NCBI RefSeq assembly: GCF_000153485.2
Contig: NC_018721.1
Coordinates: 496,001-560,000, forward strand
Direction: 5' to 3'
DNA: 64,000 nucleotides
Origin: Psychroflexus torquis ATCC 700755
Lineage (GTDB): Bacteria > Bacteroidota > Bacteroidia > Flavobacteriales > Flavobacteriaceae
Shown here: in pieces, positions 8,262 to 15,665 of the stretch
Layout: every line of letters starts with the position of its first letter
How positions within the stretch are numbered: the stretch's first letter is position 1
The notes under the pieces: model-generated
The model's database searches: none
Seen by the model: the letters and a program-made list of their open reading frames with translations, nothing else
What the model was told of the DNA's origin: nothing
Made by a program: the position numbers and the translations under genes

Positions 8262-10238
8262 TTAATAATTGTTTAATATTTTTAGTTCATTTTCAAATTT
8301 CAGTTTTGCTAAATATTGATCCTCTAGTTCTTTGGCAAATGGTATAGGTGTGGATAAACTAGCGACTCTTTTTATAGGCGCGTCCAGATATTCAAAGCAA
8401 TGTTCTGAGATAAGTGCGGAGATATCGGAAGCAATTCCTCCAAACAAAGAGTCTTCTTGGAGTATGATTACTTTCCCTGTTTTCTTTACTGAATTAAAAA
8501 TAGCGGCTTCATCTAGAGGTGATAAACTTCTTAGATCCAAAACCTCAGCAGAAATCTCTGGACAACGTTCTAAAACTTCTAAAGCCCAATGAACTGCTGC
8601 GCCAAAAGTAATTACTGTAATATCGTTGCCTTCTTTTAAGAGGTTAGCTTTTCCGATTTCAATAGAGAAATAATCTTCATATACATCCTCTCTTATGGTT
8701 CTATATAAGGCTTTATGCTCAAAAAAGAGGACGGGATTAGGGTCTTCTATAGCTGCTGCCAAAAGACCTTTTGCATCTTGTGGCGAAGATGGATAAACCA
8801 CTTTAAGACCAGGAATCTTAGTAAACCAAGCTTCGTTGGTTTGACTATGAAATGGCCCCGCTCCTACTCCACCACCACAAGGCATACGAATGACAACATC
8901 TGCTTTTTGACCCCATCTGTAGTGAACTTTTGCCAAGTAGTTCGCAATTGGATTGAAACCAGAAGTAACAAAATCACTGAATTGCATTTCAACTATAGAT
9001 TTTATATCTTGTATAGATAGTCCCATAGCCGCTGAGACAATAGCAGACTCGCATATTGGGGTGTTTCTTACTCTGTCCTTTCCAAACTTTTCGACAAAGC
9101 CATCAGTAATTTTAAAAACCCCTCCATATTCAGCAATATCTTGGCCCATGATGACCATCGTCTTGTATTTCTCCATACTCTGCTCGAGGCCTTTCGAGAT
9201 AGCATCTATAAATCGCATTTCAGTTTTACGAGAAGGTTTTGGATGTTCATCAAGAGTGAACTGCTGGTAAACATCCTCTAATTCTAACTTTTCATCTGGC
9301 TCAATACTAGGTTCTTTATTAGTTCTCTTAAGATGTTCATTTATTTCTGACTTTATGTCAGATTTAAATTTTGAAACCTCATCTTTAGTTATAAAATCAG
9401 AGTCAAGCAAGAACTGTTCATAATTTTCAACTGGATCTTGTTTTGCCCAATAGTCCATCAATTCCTCTGGAACATATTTAGTGCCACTTGCTTCTTCGTG
9501 CCCTCTCATTCTAAAGGTTTTAAACTCAATCAAAACAGGTCTAGGATTCTCTCTAACCTCTTCAACAATTTCTTTCATTTTGGTGAAGACTTCTACGATA
9601 TTGTTGCCTTCTATAATATGAGATTCCATACCGTAGCCCTTACCCTTATCTGCAATATGTTCACAATTAAACTGCTCAGATACAGGAGTTGAAAGGCCAT
9701 AGCCGTTATTTTCCACACAAAACAAAACGGGCAATTGCCAAACAGACGCTATGTTTAGAGCTTCATGAAAATCGCCTTCACTAGTTCCTCCTTCTCCAGT
9801 AAACACAGCAGTTACAGCTTTTTCATTCTTTAGCTTATGCGCAAGAGCAATACCGTCTGCTACACCAAGTTGAGGCCCTAAATGAGAAATCATACCGATA
9901 ATTTTGTACTCTTGAGTCCCAAAATGAAAACTTCGATCTCGGCCTTTTGTAAAGCCATTTGACTTACCCTGAAATTGAGAAAATAAACGATATAAAGGAA
10001 TTCCTCTCTCCGTAAACACCCCCAAATTCCTATGCATAGGTAAAATATATTCTTCTTTATTTAAAGCCTTAGTCACTCCTATTGCAATAGCTTCTTGACC
10101 AATTCCAGAAAACCATTTCGATATTTTTCCTTGCCTTAAGAGTATTAGCATTTTTTCCTCTATAAGTCGAGGCTTTAGCAAACTGCGATAAAGATCAATA
10201 TGATTTTCTCTGGTAAGAGACTGATGTTTAAAATCCAT
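8262..10238 (-). CDS. 2-oxoacid dehydrogenase E1, fused alpha-beta subunits
   Basis: Thiamine-diphosphate E1 of a branched-chain 2-oxoacid dehydrogenase type complex. The first half is the alpha subunit (FSGIGQEAIAIGV, then the ThDP motif GEGGTSEGDFHEAL ending CVENN); the second half, after about residue 340, is the beta subunit (MGQDIAEYGGVFKIT, RMPCGGGVGAGPFHSQ). Such fusions are normal in Flavobacteriaceae. The frame is open back to 10271, but a TAAATTTG promoter box lies at 10260-10267, so the ATG at 10238 (MDFKHQSL) is preferred. An IS30-family element lies about 10 bp upstream of that box. Confidence 0.92.
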   Translation of the reverse strand: MDFKHQSLTRENHIDLYRSLLKPRLIEEKMLILLRQGKISKWFSGIGQEAIAIGVTKALNKEEYILPMHRNLGVFTERGIPLYRLFSQFQGKSNGFTKGRDRSFHFGTQEYKIIGMISHLGPQLGVADGIALAHKLKNEKAVTAVFTGEGGTSEGDFHEALNIASVWQLPVLFCVENNGYGLSTPVSEQFNCEHIADKGKGYGMESHIIEGNNIVEVFTKMKEIVEEVRENPRPVLIEFKTFRMRGHEEASGTKYVPEELMDYWAKQDPVENYEQFLLDSDFITKDEVSKFKSDIKSEINEHLKRTNKEPSIEPDEKLELEDVYQQFTLDEHPKPSRKTEMRFIDAISKGLEQSMEKYKTMVIMGQDIAEYGGVFKITDGFVEKFGKDRVRNTPICESAIVSAAMGLSIQDIKSIVEMQFSDFVTSGFNPIANYLAKVHYRWGQKADVVIRMPCGGGVGAGPFHSQTNEAWFTKIPGLKVVYPSSPQDAKGLLAAAIEDPNPVLFFEHKALYRTIREDVYEDYFSIEIGKANLLKEGNDITVITFGAAVHWALEVLERCPEISAEVLDLRSLSPLDEAAIFNSVKKTGKVIILQEDSLFGGIASDISALISEHCFEYLDAPIKRVASLSTPIPFAKELEDQYLAKLKFENELKILNNY

Positions 10239-10259
10239 AGGTGTTGTTTTGTAATTTTT

Positions 10260-10267
10260 CAAATTTA
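10260..10267 (-). promoter_or_regulatory. -7 box of the E1 gene, adjacent to IS insertion
   Basis: TAAATTTG on the minus strand, 21 bases before the preferred E1 start. Only about 9 bp separate it from the IS30 terminal repeat, so any native -33 element has been displaced. The IS end offers TTG 14 bases upstream, shorter than the usual spacing. Confidence 0.5.
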
Positions 10268-10276
10268 TCATAAGCC

Positions 10277-10304
10277 GGATTCAAGTCATAAATGCAACTT
10301 CTGG
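10277..10304. repeat. IS30 terminal inverted repeat, left
   Basis: Imperfect inverted copy of 11371-11398; includes the transposase stop codon at 10281-10283. Confidence 0.8.
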
Positions 10305-11258
10305 GTTAAATAATAATTGATCCATTACAAATATAGGATTTTCATAATTGAACCTTTTTCTAGGTCTTAGATTTAATTTCTCTTGTATCTGTTTTACTTG
10401 GTAATCAGTGATTTTTGTAAAGTCTGTTTTTTTAGGTAAATATTGTCTTATCAGTCCGTTTAGGTTTTCGTTTGAACCCCGTTCCCAGGAGTGATAAGGT
10501 CTTGCAAAATAATAATCTATATTTAGCTCTTGCGCTACCACAAGGTGGTCTGCAAACTCTTTTCCATTATCCGCTGTAATAGTTTTCAAATAAGGTTTCC
10601 AATCCTCTAATAAATCTATGATTGCTAAGCCTACCCCTTTGGATTCTTTAGAAGGAACTTTTTTCATTTTAAGCATTCCAGAGCTTCTATCATTAATTGT
10701 TAGAATAGCTTGATTGTGATTTTTACCTATTATCAAATCCACTTCAAGATCTCCAAAGCGATCTCTGAGCTCCACTTTACTAGGTCGTTTTTCTATACTT
10801 ACCCTGTCTTTTATAATACCCCTAGAATCCTTTGCTGCGCCTCTTTTACGATAACGCCTGCCTTGATGTCTTAGATGCTTATGTAGGGTTCCTTTATGTT
10901 TTTTATCATTCCAGATATGTTGATAAAGTGTTTCAACACTTACACTAGGTTCTTGGTGTTTCTTTAATATCCCTACTACCTGTTCTGGACTATAATCTAA
11001 CTTTAAAAGCCTTTCTGAAGCTGTTTTTATTTCATTTGTAAAACAAATCTGTTTAGGTTTTGTTTTATGTCTCTCGCGACACTTTTTCACAGCTAATTCA
11101 TAGCGATATTCACCGCTTCTTTGATCCTTATTACGCTTTAGCTCTCGACTAATTACTGACTTGTCTTTGTCTATACTTTCTGCAATAGCTCTATGGTTAT
11201 AGCCTTCTTTGCGCATTACAGATATTGTATATCTTTGTTCTTTGGTAAGGTGACTCAT
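10281..11258 (-). CDS. IS30-family transposase
   Basis: 325 aa from the ATG at 11258 (MSHLTKEQRY, the usual IS30 N-terminus in this phylum); the open frame continues to a TTG at 11309 but that extension has no family support. An N-terminal helix-turn-helix (NHRAIAESIDKDKSVISREL, about 21-40) is followed by the DDE integrase core with Asp174 (GDLEVDLIIGK), Asp230 (ITADNGKEF) and Glu264 (GSNENLNGLIRQYLP), all present. The coding sequence is intact, so the element may be active. Confidence 0.93.
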   Translation of the reverse strand: MSHLTKEQRYTISVMRKEGYNHRAIAESIDKDKSVISRELKRNKDQRSGEYRYELAVKKCRERHKTKPKQICFTNEIKTASERLLKLDYSPEQVVGILKKHQEPSVSVETLYQHIWNDKKHKGTLHKHLRHQGRRYRKRGAAKDSRGIIKDRVSIEKRPSKVELRDRFGDLEVDLIIGKNHNQAILTINDRSSGMLKMKKVPSKESKGVGLAIIDLLEDWKPYLKTITADNGKEFADHLVVAQELNIDYYFARPYHSWERGSNENLNGLIRQYLPKKTDFTKITDYQVKQIQEKLNLRPRKRFNYENPIFVMDQLLFNPEVAFMT

Positions 11259-11305
11259 TGCAACTTCTTTTTTGGCGATTTGATGCTGTAAAAATAACCT
11301 TTCCA

Positions 11306-11347
11306 TCAAAACAAGAAAGAGGAATATTTTCCTCTTTCTTGTTTTGA
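11306..11347. other. perfect 19-bp hairpin in IS30 leader
   Basis: Two perfectly complementary 19-base arms (11306-11324 and 11329-11347) with a 4-base loop lie between the right terminal repeat and the transposase start. It may act as a barrier to read-in transcription or translation, a known strategy of insertion sequences. Confidence 0.8.
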
Positions 11348-11370
11348 AAAAGTAGCTATAATAATCAAAT

Positions 11371-11398
11371 CTAAAAGTTGCATTTATTAGTTGAATTC
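11371..11398. repeat. IS30 terminal inverted repeat, right
   Basis: Imperfect inverted copy of 10277-10304, on the transposase start side. Confidence 0.8.
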
Positions 11399-11456
11399 AA
11401 GTAATGATAATTCATAATTAATAGGAATCTGAAAATTCTTGTTGAATAAAATTTAT

Positions 11457-11464
11457 TAAATTTG
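11457..11464 (+). promoter_or_regulatory. -7 promoter box for 2OG oxygenase gene
   Basis: TAAATTTG, 20 bases before the ATG at 11485. It overlaps the GTG at 11464, which argues against that upstream start. Confidence 0.6.
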
Positions 11465-11484
11465 TGTTTCTAAAATTTTCACAT

Positions 11485-12441
11485 ATGTCTATGACCAATA
11501 TACCAAGTGTAAATCTATCAGATTTTTTATCTGATGACCCAAAAAGAAAACAAAAATTCGTCAATGAAATTGGTTCAGCTTACGAAGAAATAGGTTTTGT
11601 GGCTTTAAATCATCATTTTTTAGATGAAAAATTAGCAGAAGAACTTTACTCTCAAGTGAAAGCCTTTTTCGAACTTTCTGAAGAGACTAAGAAGAGGTAT
11701 GAGCGTGAAGATTTGGGAGGACAACGTGGTTATGTTTCCTTCGGAAAAGAACATGCAAAAGGAAAAAAAGAAGGTGATCTTAAAGAGTTTTGGCACTTCG
11801 GGCAAGAACCAGCTCAGGATGCAAATCTAACTGAAGACTATCCAGACAATATACATATTGAAGAATTGCCTCAGTTTAATGAGGTAGGTATGCAAGCTTA
11901 TAAAATGTTGGAAAAGACTGGAATTTATGTTCTAAGAGCTTTAGCCTTATACGTTGGGTTAGATGAGTTTTATTTTGATCACTGGGCAAGCAATGGGAAC
12001 TCCATACTTCGTCCTATTCACTATCCACCTATTAAAACAGAACCAAAAGGGGCAGTAAGAGCGGGTGCTCATGGAGATATAAATCTTATTACTTTGCTTA
12101 TGGGTGCTTCTGCTGGTGGCTTGCAAGTAAAAAGGAAAGATGGAGAATGGATTGATGCAATTCCTAAACAAGATGAGTTAGTTATAAACGTAGGAGATAT
12201 GCTGGAAAGACACACCAACAATAAACTAAAATCTACAATTCATAGAGTGACTAATCCTCCTAAAGACGAGTGGGATAAACCAAGATATTCAATTCCATTT
12301 TTCTTACATCCTAGAAGTGAAATGCCTCTAGACTGTCTAGAAGAATGCACTTCTGAAGACAACCCAAAGCAGTATGAAGATATTACAGCAGGCGAATTTC
12401 TAACACAACGCTTAATAGAAATTGGCCTTATTAAAAAATAA
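11485..12441 (+). CDS. isopenicillin N synthase-like 2OG-Fe(II) dioxygenase
   Basis: 318 aa from the ATG at 11485; a GTG 21 bases earlier lies in the promoter box. DIOX_N domain at the N-terminus (IPSVNLSDFLSDD) and a 2OG-Fe(II) oxygenase domain with iron ligands His196-x-Asp198 (AHGDIN) and His253 (STIHRV), and the 2-oxoglutarate-binding Arg267-x-Ser269 (RYS). All catalytic residues are present. The substrate is unknown; plant-type and bacterial members oxidise diverse small molecules. It is followed after 3 bases by a SUI1-family gene. Confidence 0.88.
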   Translation: MSMTNIPSVNLSDFLSDDPKRKQKFVNEIGSAYEEIGFVALNHHFLDEKLAEELYSQVKAFFELSEETKKRYEREDLGGQRGYVSFGKEHAKGKKEGDLKEFWHFGQEPAQDANLTEDYPDNIHIEELPQFNEVGMQAYKMLEKTGIYVLRALALYVGLDEFYFDHWASNGNSILRPIHYPPIKTEPKGAVRAGAHGDINLITLLMGASAGGLQVKRKDGEWIDAIPKQDELVINVGDMLERHTNNKLKSTIHRVTNPPKDEWDKPRYSIPFFLHPRSEMPLDCLEECTSEDNPKQYEDITAGEFLTQRLIEIGLIKK

Positions 12442-12444
12442 ATT

Positions 12445-12780
12445 ATGGATCTTAAAGATCAATTAAAGGATTTATTTCCAGATCACGAACCTCAGGAGAA
12501 CAGCCAGCCTGTATCCAAAAGTGAAGAGTTGAACATTTGGATGCAAGACGATCCTCTTATTTGCGAATATTCTAAAAGAAAAGGAAAAGCAAATACGCTG
12601 ATAAAAGGCTATTCCGGAGCAAAGAAAGATTTTCAAAACCTGACCAAAGTCCTAAAAAAAGAGATTGGTGTTGGAGGAAGCCATAAAGAGGAGATCATCA
12701 TCATTCAGGGAGATTACCGAGATCAAATCATGAAAATCCTAAAAGATATAGGTTTCAATGTTAAGCGCGTTGGAGGCTAG
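12445..12780 (+). CDS. SUI1/YciH-family translation initiation factor
   Basis: 111 aa. The C-terminal part has the SUI1 fold signature: RKGKANTLIKGYSG, KEIGVGGSHKEE, IIQGDYRDQI and GFNVKRVGG at the end. Bacterial YciH-like proteins resemble eukaryotic eIF1 and influence initiation fidelity; the role in Bacteroidota is not established. It lies 3 bases downstream of the 2OG oxygenase gene and is probably co-transcribed. Confidence 0.88.
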   Translation: MDLKDQLKDLFPDHEPQENSQPVSKSEELNIWMQDDPLICEYSKRKGKANTLIKGYSGAKKDFQNLTKVLKKEIGVGGSHKEEIIIIQGDYRDQIMKILKDIGFNVKRVGG

Positions 12781-12912
12781 TCTAAACCTTGGAGTTTTAT
12801 GGTTTAAATTAAAATCTTATTAAGTGGATTGACTACAGAAAAACAAGTCTATTATCGACATTAAGAATTTATTATTTCCCTAGATAATTTCAATATTTTA
12901 AATAAAACATTT

Positions 12913-12935
12913 GGATTGGTAGTTCATACCAATCC
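12913..12935. other. hairpin ahead of nucleoside phosphorylase gene
   Basis: 8-bp perfect arms GGATTGGT / ACCAATCC with a 7-base loop, 15 bases before the phosphorylase start. No T-run follows, so it is not a classic terminator; it could be an operator or a 5' UTR structure. Confidence 0.4.
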
Positions 12936-12950
12936 GTCAAAACAATTTAT

Positions 12951-13823
12951 ATGCCTTTAGCATCATCAGAATTAATCTTAAATCCAGACGGTAGCATTTA
13001 TCACCTTAATTTAAAACCGGAGGATATCGCCCATACCATTATCACCGTGGGAGATCAAGAACGCGTTGCAAAAGTAACCTCCTATTTTGATGAGGTTATT
13101 TTTGAGACTCAGAAGAGAGAGTTCAAAACTCAAACTGGATTTTATAAAGGCAAAAAAATCACTGTAATCTCTACAGGAATTGGTATTGATAATATAGATA
13201 TTGTTCTTAATGAACTGGATGCCTTAGTTAATATCGATTTAAAAACTAGAGAGATAAAAAAGAATCATCAGAAACTAACTATTGTAAGGATAGGAACTTC
13301 TGGGGGTATTCAACCTTTCGTAGACTTAGATAAATTTGTGATGAGTGAAGCTGGTGTTGGATTTGATGGCTTATTGCATTATTATAAAAATAAAGTGACT
13401 AATGATGAGGCTACTAAAGCTTTATGTAATCATCTAAAGGTTTCACCAAAAAAACCTTTACCATATATCGTTGACGCAGATCAGACTCTTATCGATCATT
13501 TTCTTACGGAGTCAAAGGTTATCCCTGGATATACTGGAACTAATTTAGGCTTTTATGGACCACAAGGAAGAACATTGCGTCTTGAGCTAGAAGATCCAGA
13601 TTTTATAGACCAACTCGTATCTTTTAGATATAAAAATCATTGTATAACTAATCTGGAGATGGAAACTAGTGCAACTTACGGTTTAGCTAAATTACTTGGC
13701 CATAAAGCTTTATCCATGAACGCCATCATTGCCAATAGAGCAACAGGGGAATTTAGTAAAGACCCAAAAGATTCTGTAGATTCTCTTATTCGTTTCACAT
13801 TAGACAAATTATCTAAGCTATAA
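12951..13823 (+). CDS. nucleoside phosphorylase (PNP/uridine phosphorylase family)
   Basis: 290 aa. It cleaves a nucleoside with phosphate to the base and ribose-1-phosphate. Family motifs: TVGDQERVAKV near the N-terminus, ISTGIGIDN, RIGTSGGIQP (phosphate/ribose site) and TNLEMETSATYGLA, the glutamate-containing nucleoside-binding segment, then IANRATGEFSKD. The architecture suits uridine phosphorylase-like enzymes; purine specificity is not excluded. One base separates it from the next gene, so the two likely share a transcript. Confidence 0.87.
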   Translation: MPLASSELILNPDGSIYHLNLKPEDIAHTIITVGDQERVAKVTSYFDEVIFETQKREFKTQTGFYKGKKITVISTGIGIDNIDIVLNELDALVNIDLKTREIKKNHQKLTIVRIGTSGGIQPFVDLDKFVMSEAGVGFDGLLHYYKNKVTNDEATKALCNHLKVSPKKPLPYIVDADQTLIDHFLTESKVIPGYTGTNLGFYGPQGRTLRLELEDPDFIDQLVSFRYKNHCITNLEMETSATYGLAKLLGHKALSMNAIIANRATGEFSKDPKDSVDSLIRFTLDKLSKL

Positions 13824-13824
13824 G

Positions 13825-14685
13825 ATGATGAATAATAAGATTAGAAACATTAGAGTGGGAGGTGTCCCAGAACATTTTAATCTACCTTGGCATTTATGCA
13901 TCGAAAATAAAGAATTCGAATCTCATGATATAGACCTCACTTGGACAGATTTTCATGGCGGAACAGGAGAGATGAGTGAAGCTCTTAAAAATGGTGATGT
14001 TGATATTGCCGTTATGCTTACGGAAGGTTCTATTAAAGAAATCTGCGAAGGCAACACATTCAAGATTTTACAAAGTTATATACAGACCCCCCTTATGTGG
14101 GGTATGCATGTTGATGCTAATTCCAAGTATCATGATATGAGAGACTTAAGAGGTAAGACCGCTGCTATAAGTCGTTACGGGTCTGGATCGCATCTTATGT
14201 CTTATGTGAATAGCAATAATAATAACTGGAATCTGGAACATTTAGATTTTAAAATCATCAAAAATTTGAATGGTGCTATAGAATCCCTCACTGAAGGGAC
14301 ATCAGATTATTTTTTGTGGGAACACTTTACGACCAAACCTTTAGTAGATAAAGGAATCTTTAGAAGAATAGGTGATGTTCCGTCACCTTGGCCATGTTTT
14401 GTAATTGTAACCACTGAAAAGTTTATAAAAGACAATTCTGAAGTCATCCCTGATATTTTAGAACCGCTTAACCAAAAAAGCAAAACTTTCAAAACAATAA
14501 AAGACATTGATGACTTAGTTTCAAAACGTTATCAACTTAAAATTGAGGATGTTGAAGAATGGCTTTCCATAACGGAATGGAGCCAACAACAAATTTCTGA
14601 AAATGATGTTTTAGTCACTCAAAAAAAATTAATTGATTTGGGGCTCGTTTCAAAACGAAAAACTTATTCTGAAATTATTTATTAA
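13825..14685 (+). CDS. cytoplasmic periplasmic-binding-fold (solute-binding-like) protein
   Basis: 286 aa resembling the NMT1/SsuA-type substrate-binding proteins of ABC transporters: IRNIRVGGVPEHFNLP at the start, LKNGDVDIAVMLTEG (the hinge after the first lobe) and RDLRGKTAAISRYGSGSH (second lobe). There is no signal peptide or lipobox, and no ABC permease or ATPase nearby, so it is unlikely to serve transport. It follows the nucleoside phosphorylase by one base, suggesting a cytosolic ligand-binding or enzymatic role in the same pathway. Function unknown. Confidence 0.7.
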   Translation: MMNNKIRNIRVGGVPEHFNLPWHLCIENKEFESHDIDLTWTDFHGGTGEMSEALKNGDVDIAVMLTEGSIKEICEGNTFKILQSYIQTPLMWGMHVDANSKYHDMRDLRGKTAAISRYGSGSHLMSYVNSNNNNWNLEHLDFKIIKNLNGAIESLTEGTSDYFLWEHFTTKPLVDKGIFRRIGDVPSPWPCFVIVTTEKFIKDNSEVIPDILEPLNQKSKTFKTIKDIDDLVSKRYQLKIEDVEEWLSITEWSQQQISENDVLVTQKKLIDLGLVSKRKTYSEIIY

Positions 14686-14759
14686 TCCACGCAACCAATC
14701 CTAATATCTAGCATCTAATTTATGAAACTAAAACTTTATCCTAAAATCAAAAAATATTT

Positions 14760-14951
14760 ATGATCTATTTGATTATCCTCCTCTCTCTATTATTGATAAA
14801 TTTCTTGTTACTGAAATTTAGCTGCGATTGCCCTGATTTTGTTTCTAAAAATTTGAAAAAGAAAGTTTCAAATAAAAAAATAAAAATCAATACTCCAAAA
14901 GTTTGGTCTGAAGAAAAATCCAGTTCAAATCCTGTACTCGCTGATAAATAA
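14760..14951 (+). CDS. possible small membrane-anchored protein
   Basis: 63-residue open frame with one strong N-terminal hydrophobic segment (about residues 2-19) followed by a Lys-rich polar tail and a CDCPDF cysteine pair. No family recognised. It fills the gap between convergent neighbours and ends 4 bases before ung on the other strand. It may be real, but a frame of this size in AT-rich DNA can occur by chance. Confidence 0.35.
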   Translation: MIYLIILLSLLLINFLLLKFSCDCPDFVSKNLKKKVSNKKIKINTPKVWSEEKSSSNPVLADK

Positions 14952-14955
14952 AATA

Positions 14956-15621
14956 TTACCACTTTACCAGAGAAGTATTTTGTCTAGCTAAAATATTATT
15001 CGTTTCACTGAAATGTTTATTCCCGAACCAATAGCCTCTATTTGCGCTAAGAGGTGAAGGGTGGCCAGAAGTTAGAATATGGTGCTTTGCTGAATTGATA
15101 AGTTTCGATTTCCTCTTTGCATAACCACCCCAAAGTAGAAAAACAATCCCCTCTTTTTCTGAAGACAATTTCCTAATCACTTCATCCGTAAAAATCTCCC
15201 AGCCTTTATTTTGATGACTCCCTGCTTCATGGGCTCTAACGGTTAAAGTAGCATTGAGCAACAATACTCCTTGCTTAGCCCACGACTCTAAATTACCGTG
15301 CTCTGGAATTGGTATAGTTAGATCTTCCTTCAATTCCTTATAGATATTAATAAGGGAAGGAGGAGTCGATATTCCTTTTGGGACAGAAAACGATAACCCA
15401 TGAGCCTGCTGTGGACCATGATAAGGATCCTGCCCCAAAATCACCACTTTTGTCTTATCGAATGGGCAAAACTCGAAGGCATTGAAAATGTCTGTCCCTT
15501 TAGGATAGCAGGTATAGTTTTTATATTCAGCCTTTATAAAAGTTATAAGAGACTTGAAATAATGTTTATCAAACTCATCTTTTAAGATTTTTTTCCAATT
15601 TGCTTCAATCTTTACCTCCAT
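14956..15621 (-). CDS. ung: uracil-DNA glycosylase
   Basis: 221 aa, family 1 UDG. It excises uracil from DNA. Catalytic Asp65 lies in the water-activating loop GQDPYHG (63-69), the uracil-binding segment is LLNATLTVRAHEAGSH, and the minor-groove intercalation loop is HPSPLSA with His187. Full length. It is divergent from mutS2 with a 44-bp shared promoter region, grouping two DNA-maintenance genes. Confidence 0.97.
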   Translation of the reverse strand: MEVKIEANWKKILKDEFDKHYFKSLITFIKAEYKNYTCYPKGTDIFNAFEFCPFDKTKVVILGQDPYHGPQQAHGLSFSVPKGISTPPSLINIYKELKEDLTIPIPEHGNLESWAKQGVLLLNATLTVRAHEAGSHQNKGWEIFTDEVIRKLSSEKEGIVFLLWGGYAKRKSKLINSAKHHILTSGHPSPLSANRGYWFGNKHFSETNNILARQNTSLVKW

Positions 15622-15631
15622 ATATTATGCG

Positions 15632-15639
15632 TATTTTTG
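15632..15639 (+). promoter_or_regulatory. -7 promoter box for mutS2
   Basis: TATTTTTG, 26 bases before the mutS2 ATG, in the short divergent gap to ung. Confidence 0.6.
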
Positions 15640-15665
15640 CAAGACTACAAATGTAGAATTTTAGT

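Larger units (their letters stand above)
10277..11398 (-). mobile_element. IS30-family insertion sequence, apparently complete
   Basis: About 1.12 kb bounded by terminal inverted repeats at 10277-10304 and 11371-11398 (23 of 28 positions match; shared core ATAAATGCAACTT). It contains one intact IS30 transposase whose stop codon lies inside the left repeat. The trinucleotide AAG occurs at 10272-10274 and 11399-11401 and could be a target duplication, but that would put the left end 2 bp further out; exact ends are uncertain by a few bases. Confidence 0.85.

Noticed and set aside
8262..10238. Fused alpha/beta E1 as a sequencing or frameshift artefact
   Set aside because: The fusion is the usual form of this enzyme in Flavobacteriaceae and both halves have intact motifs in one frame.
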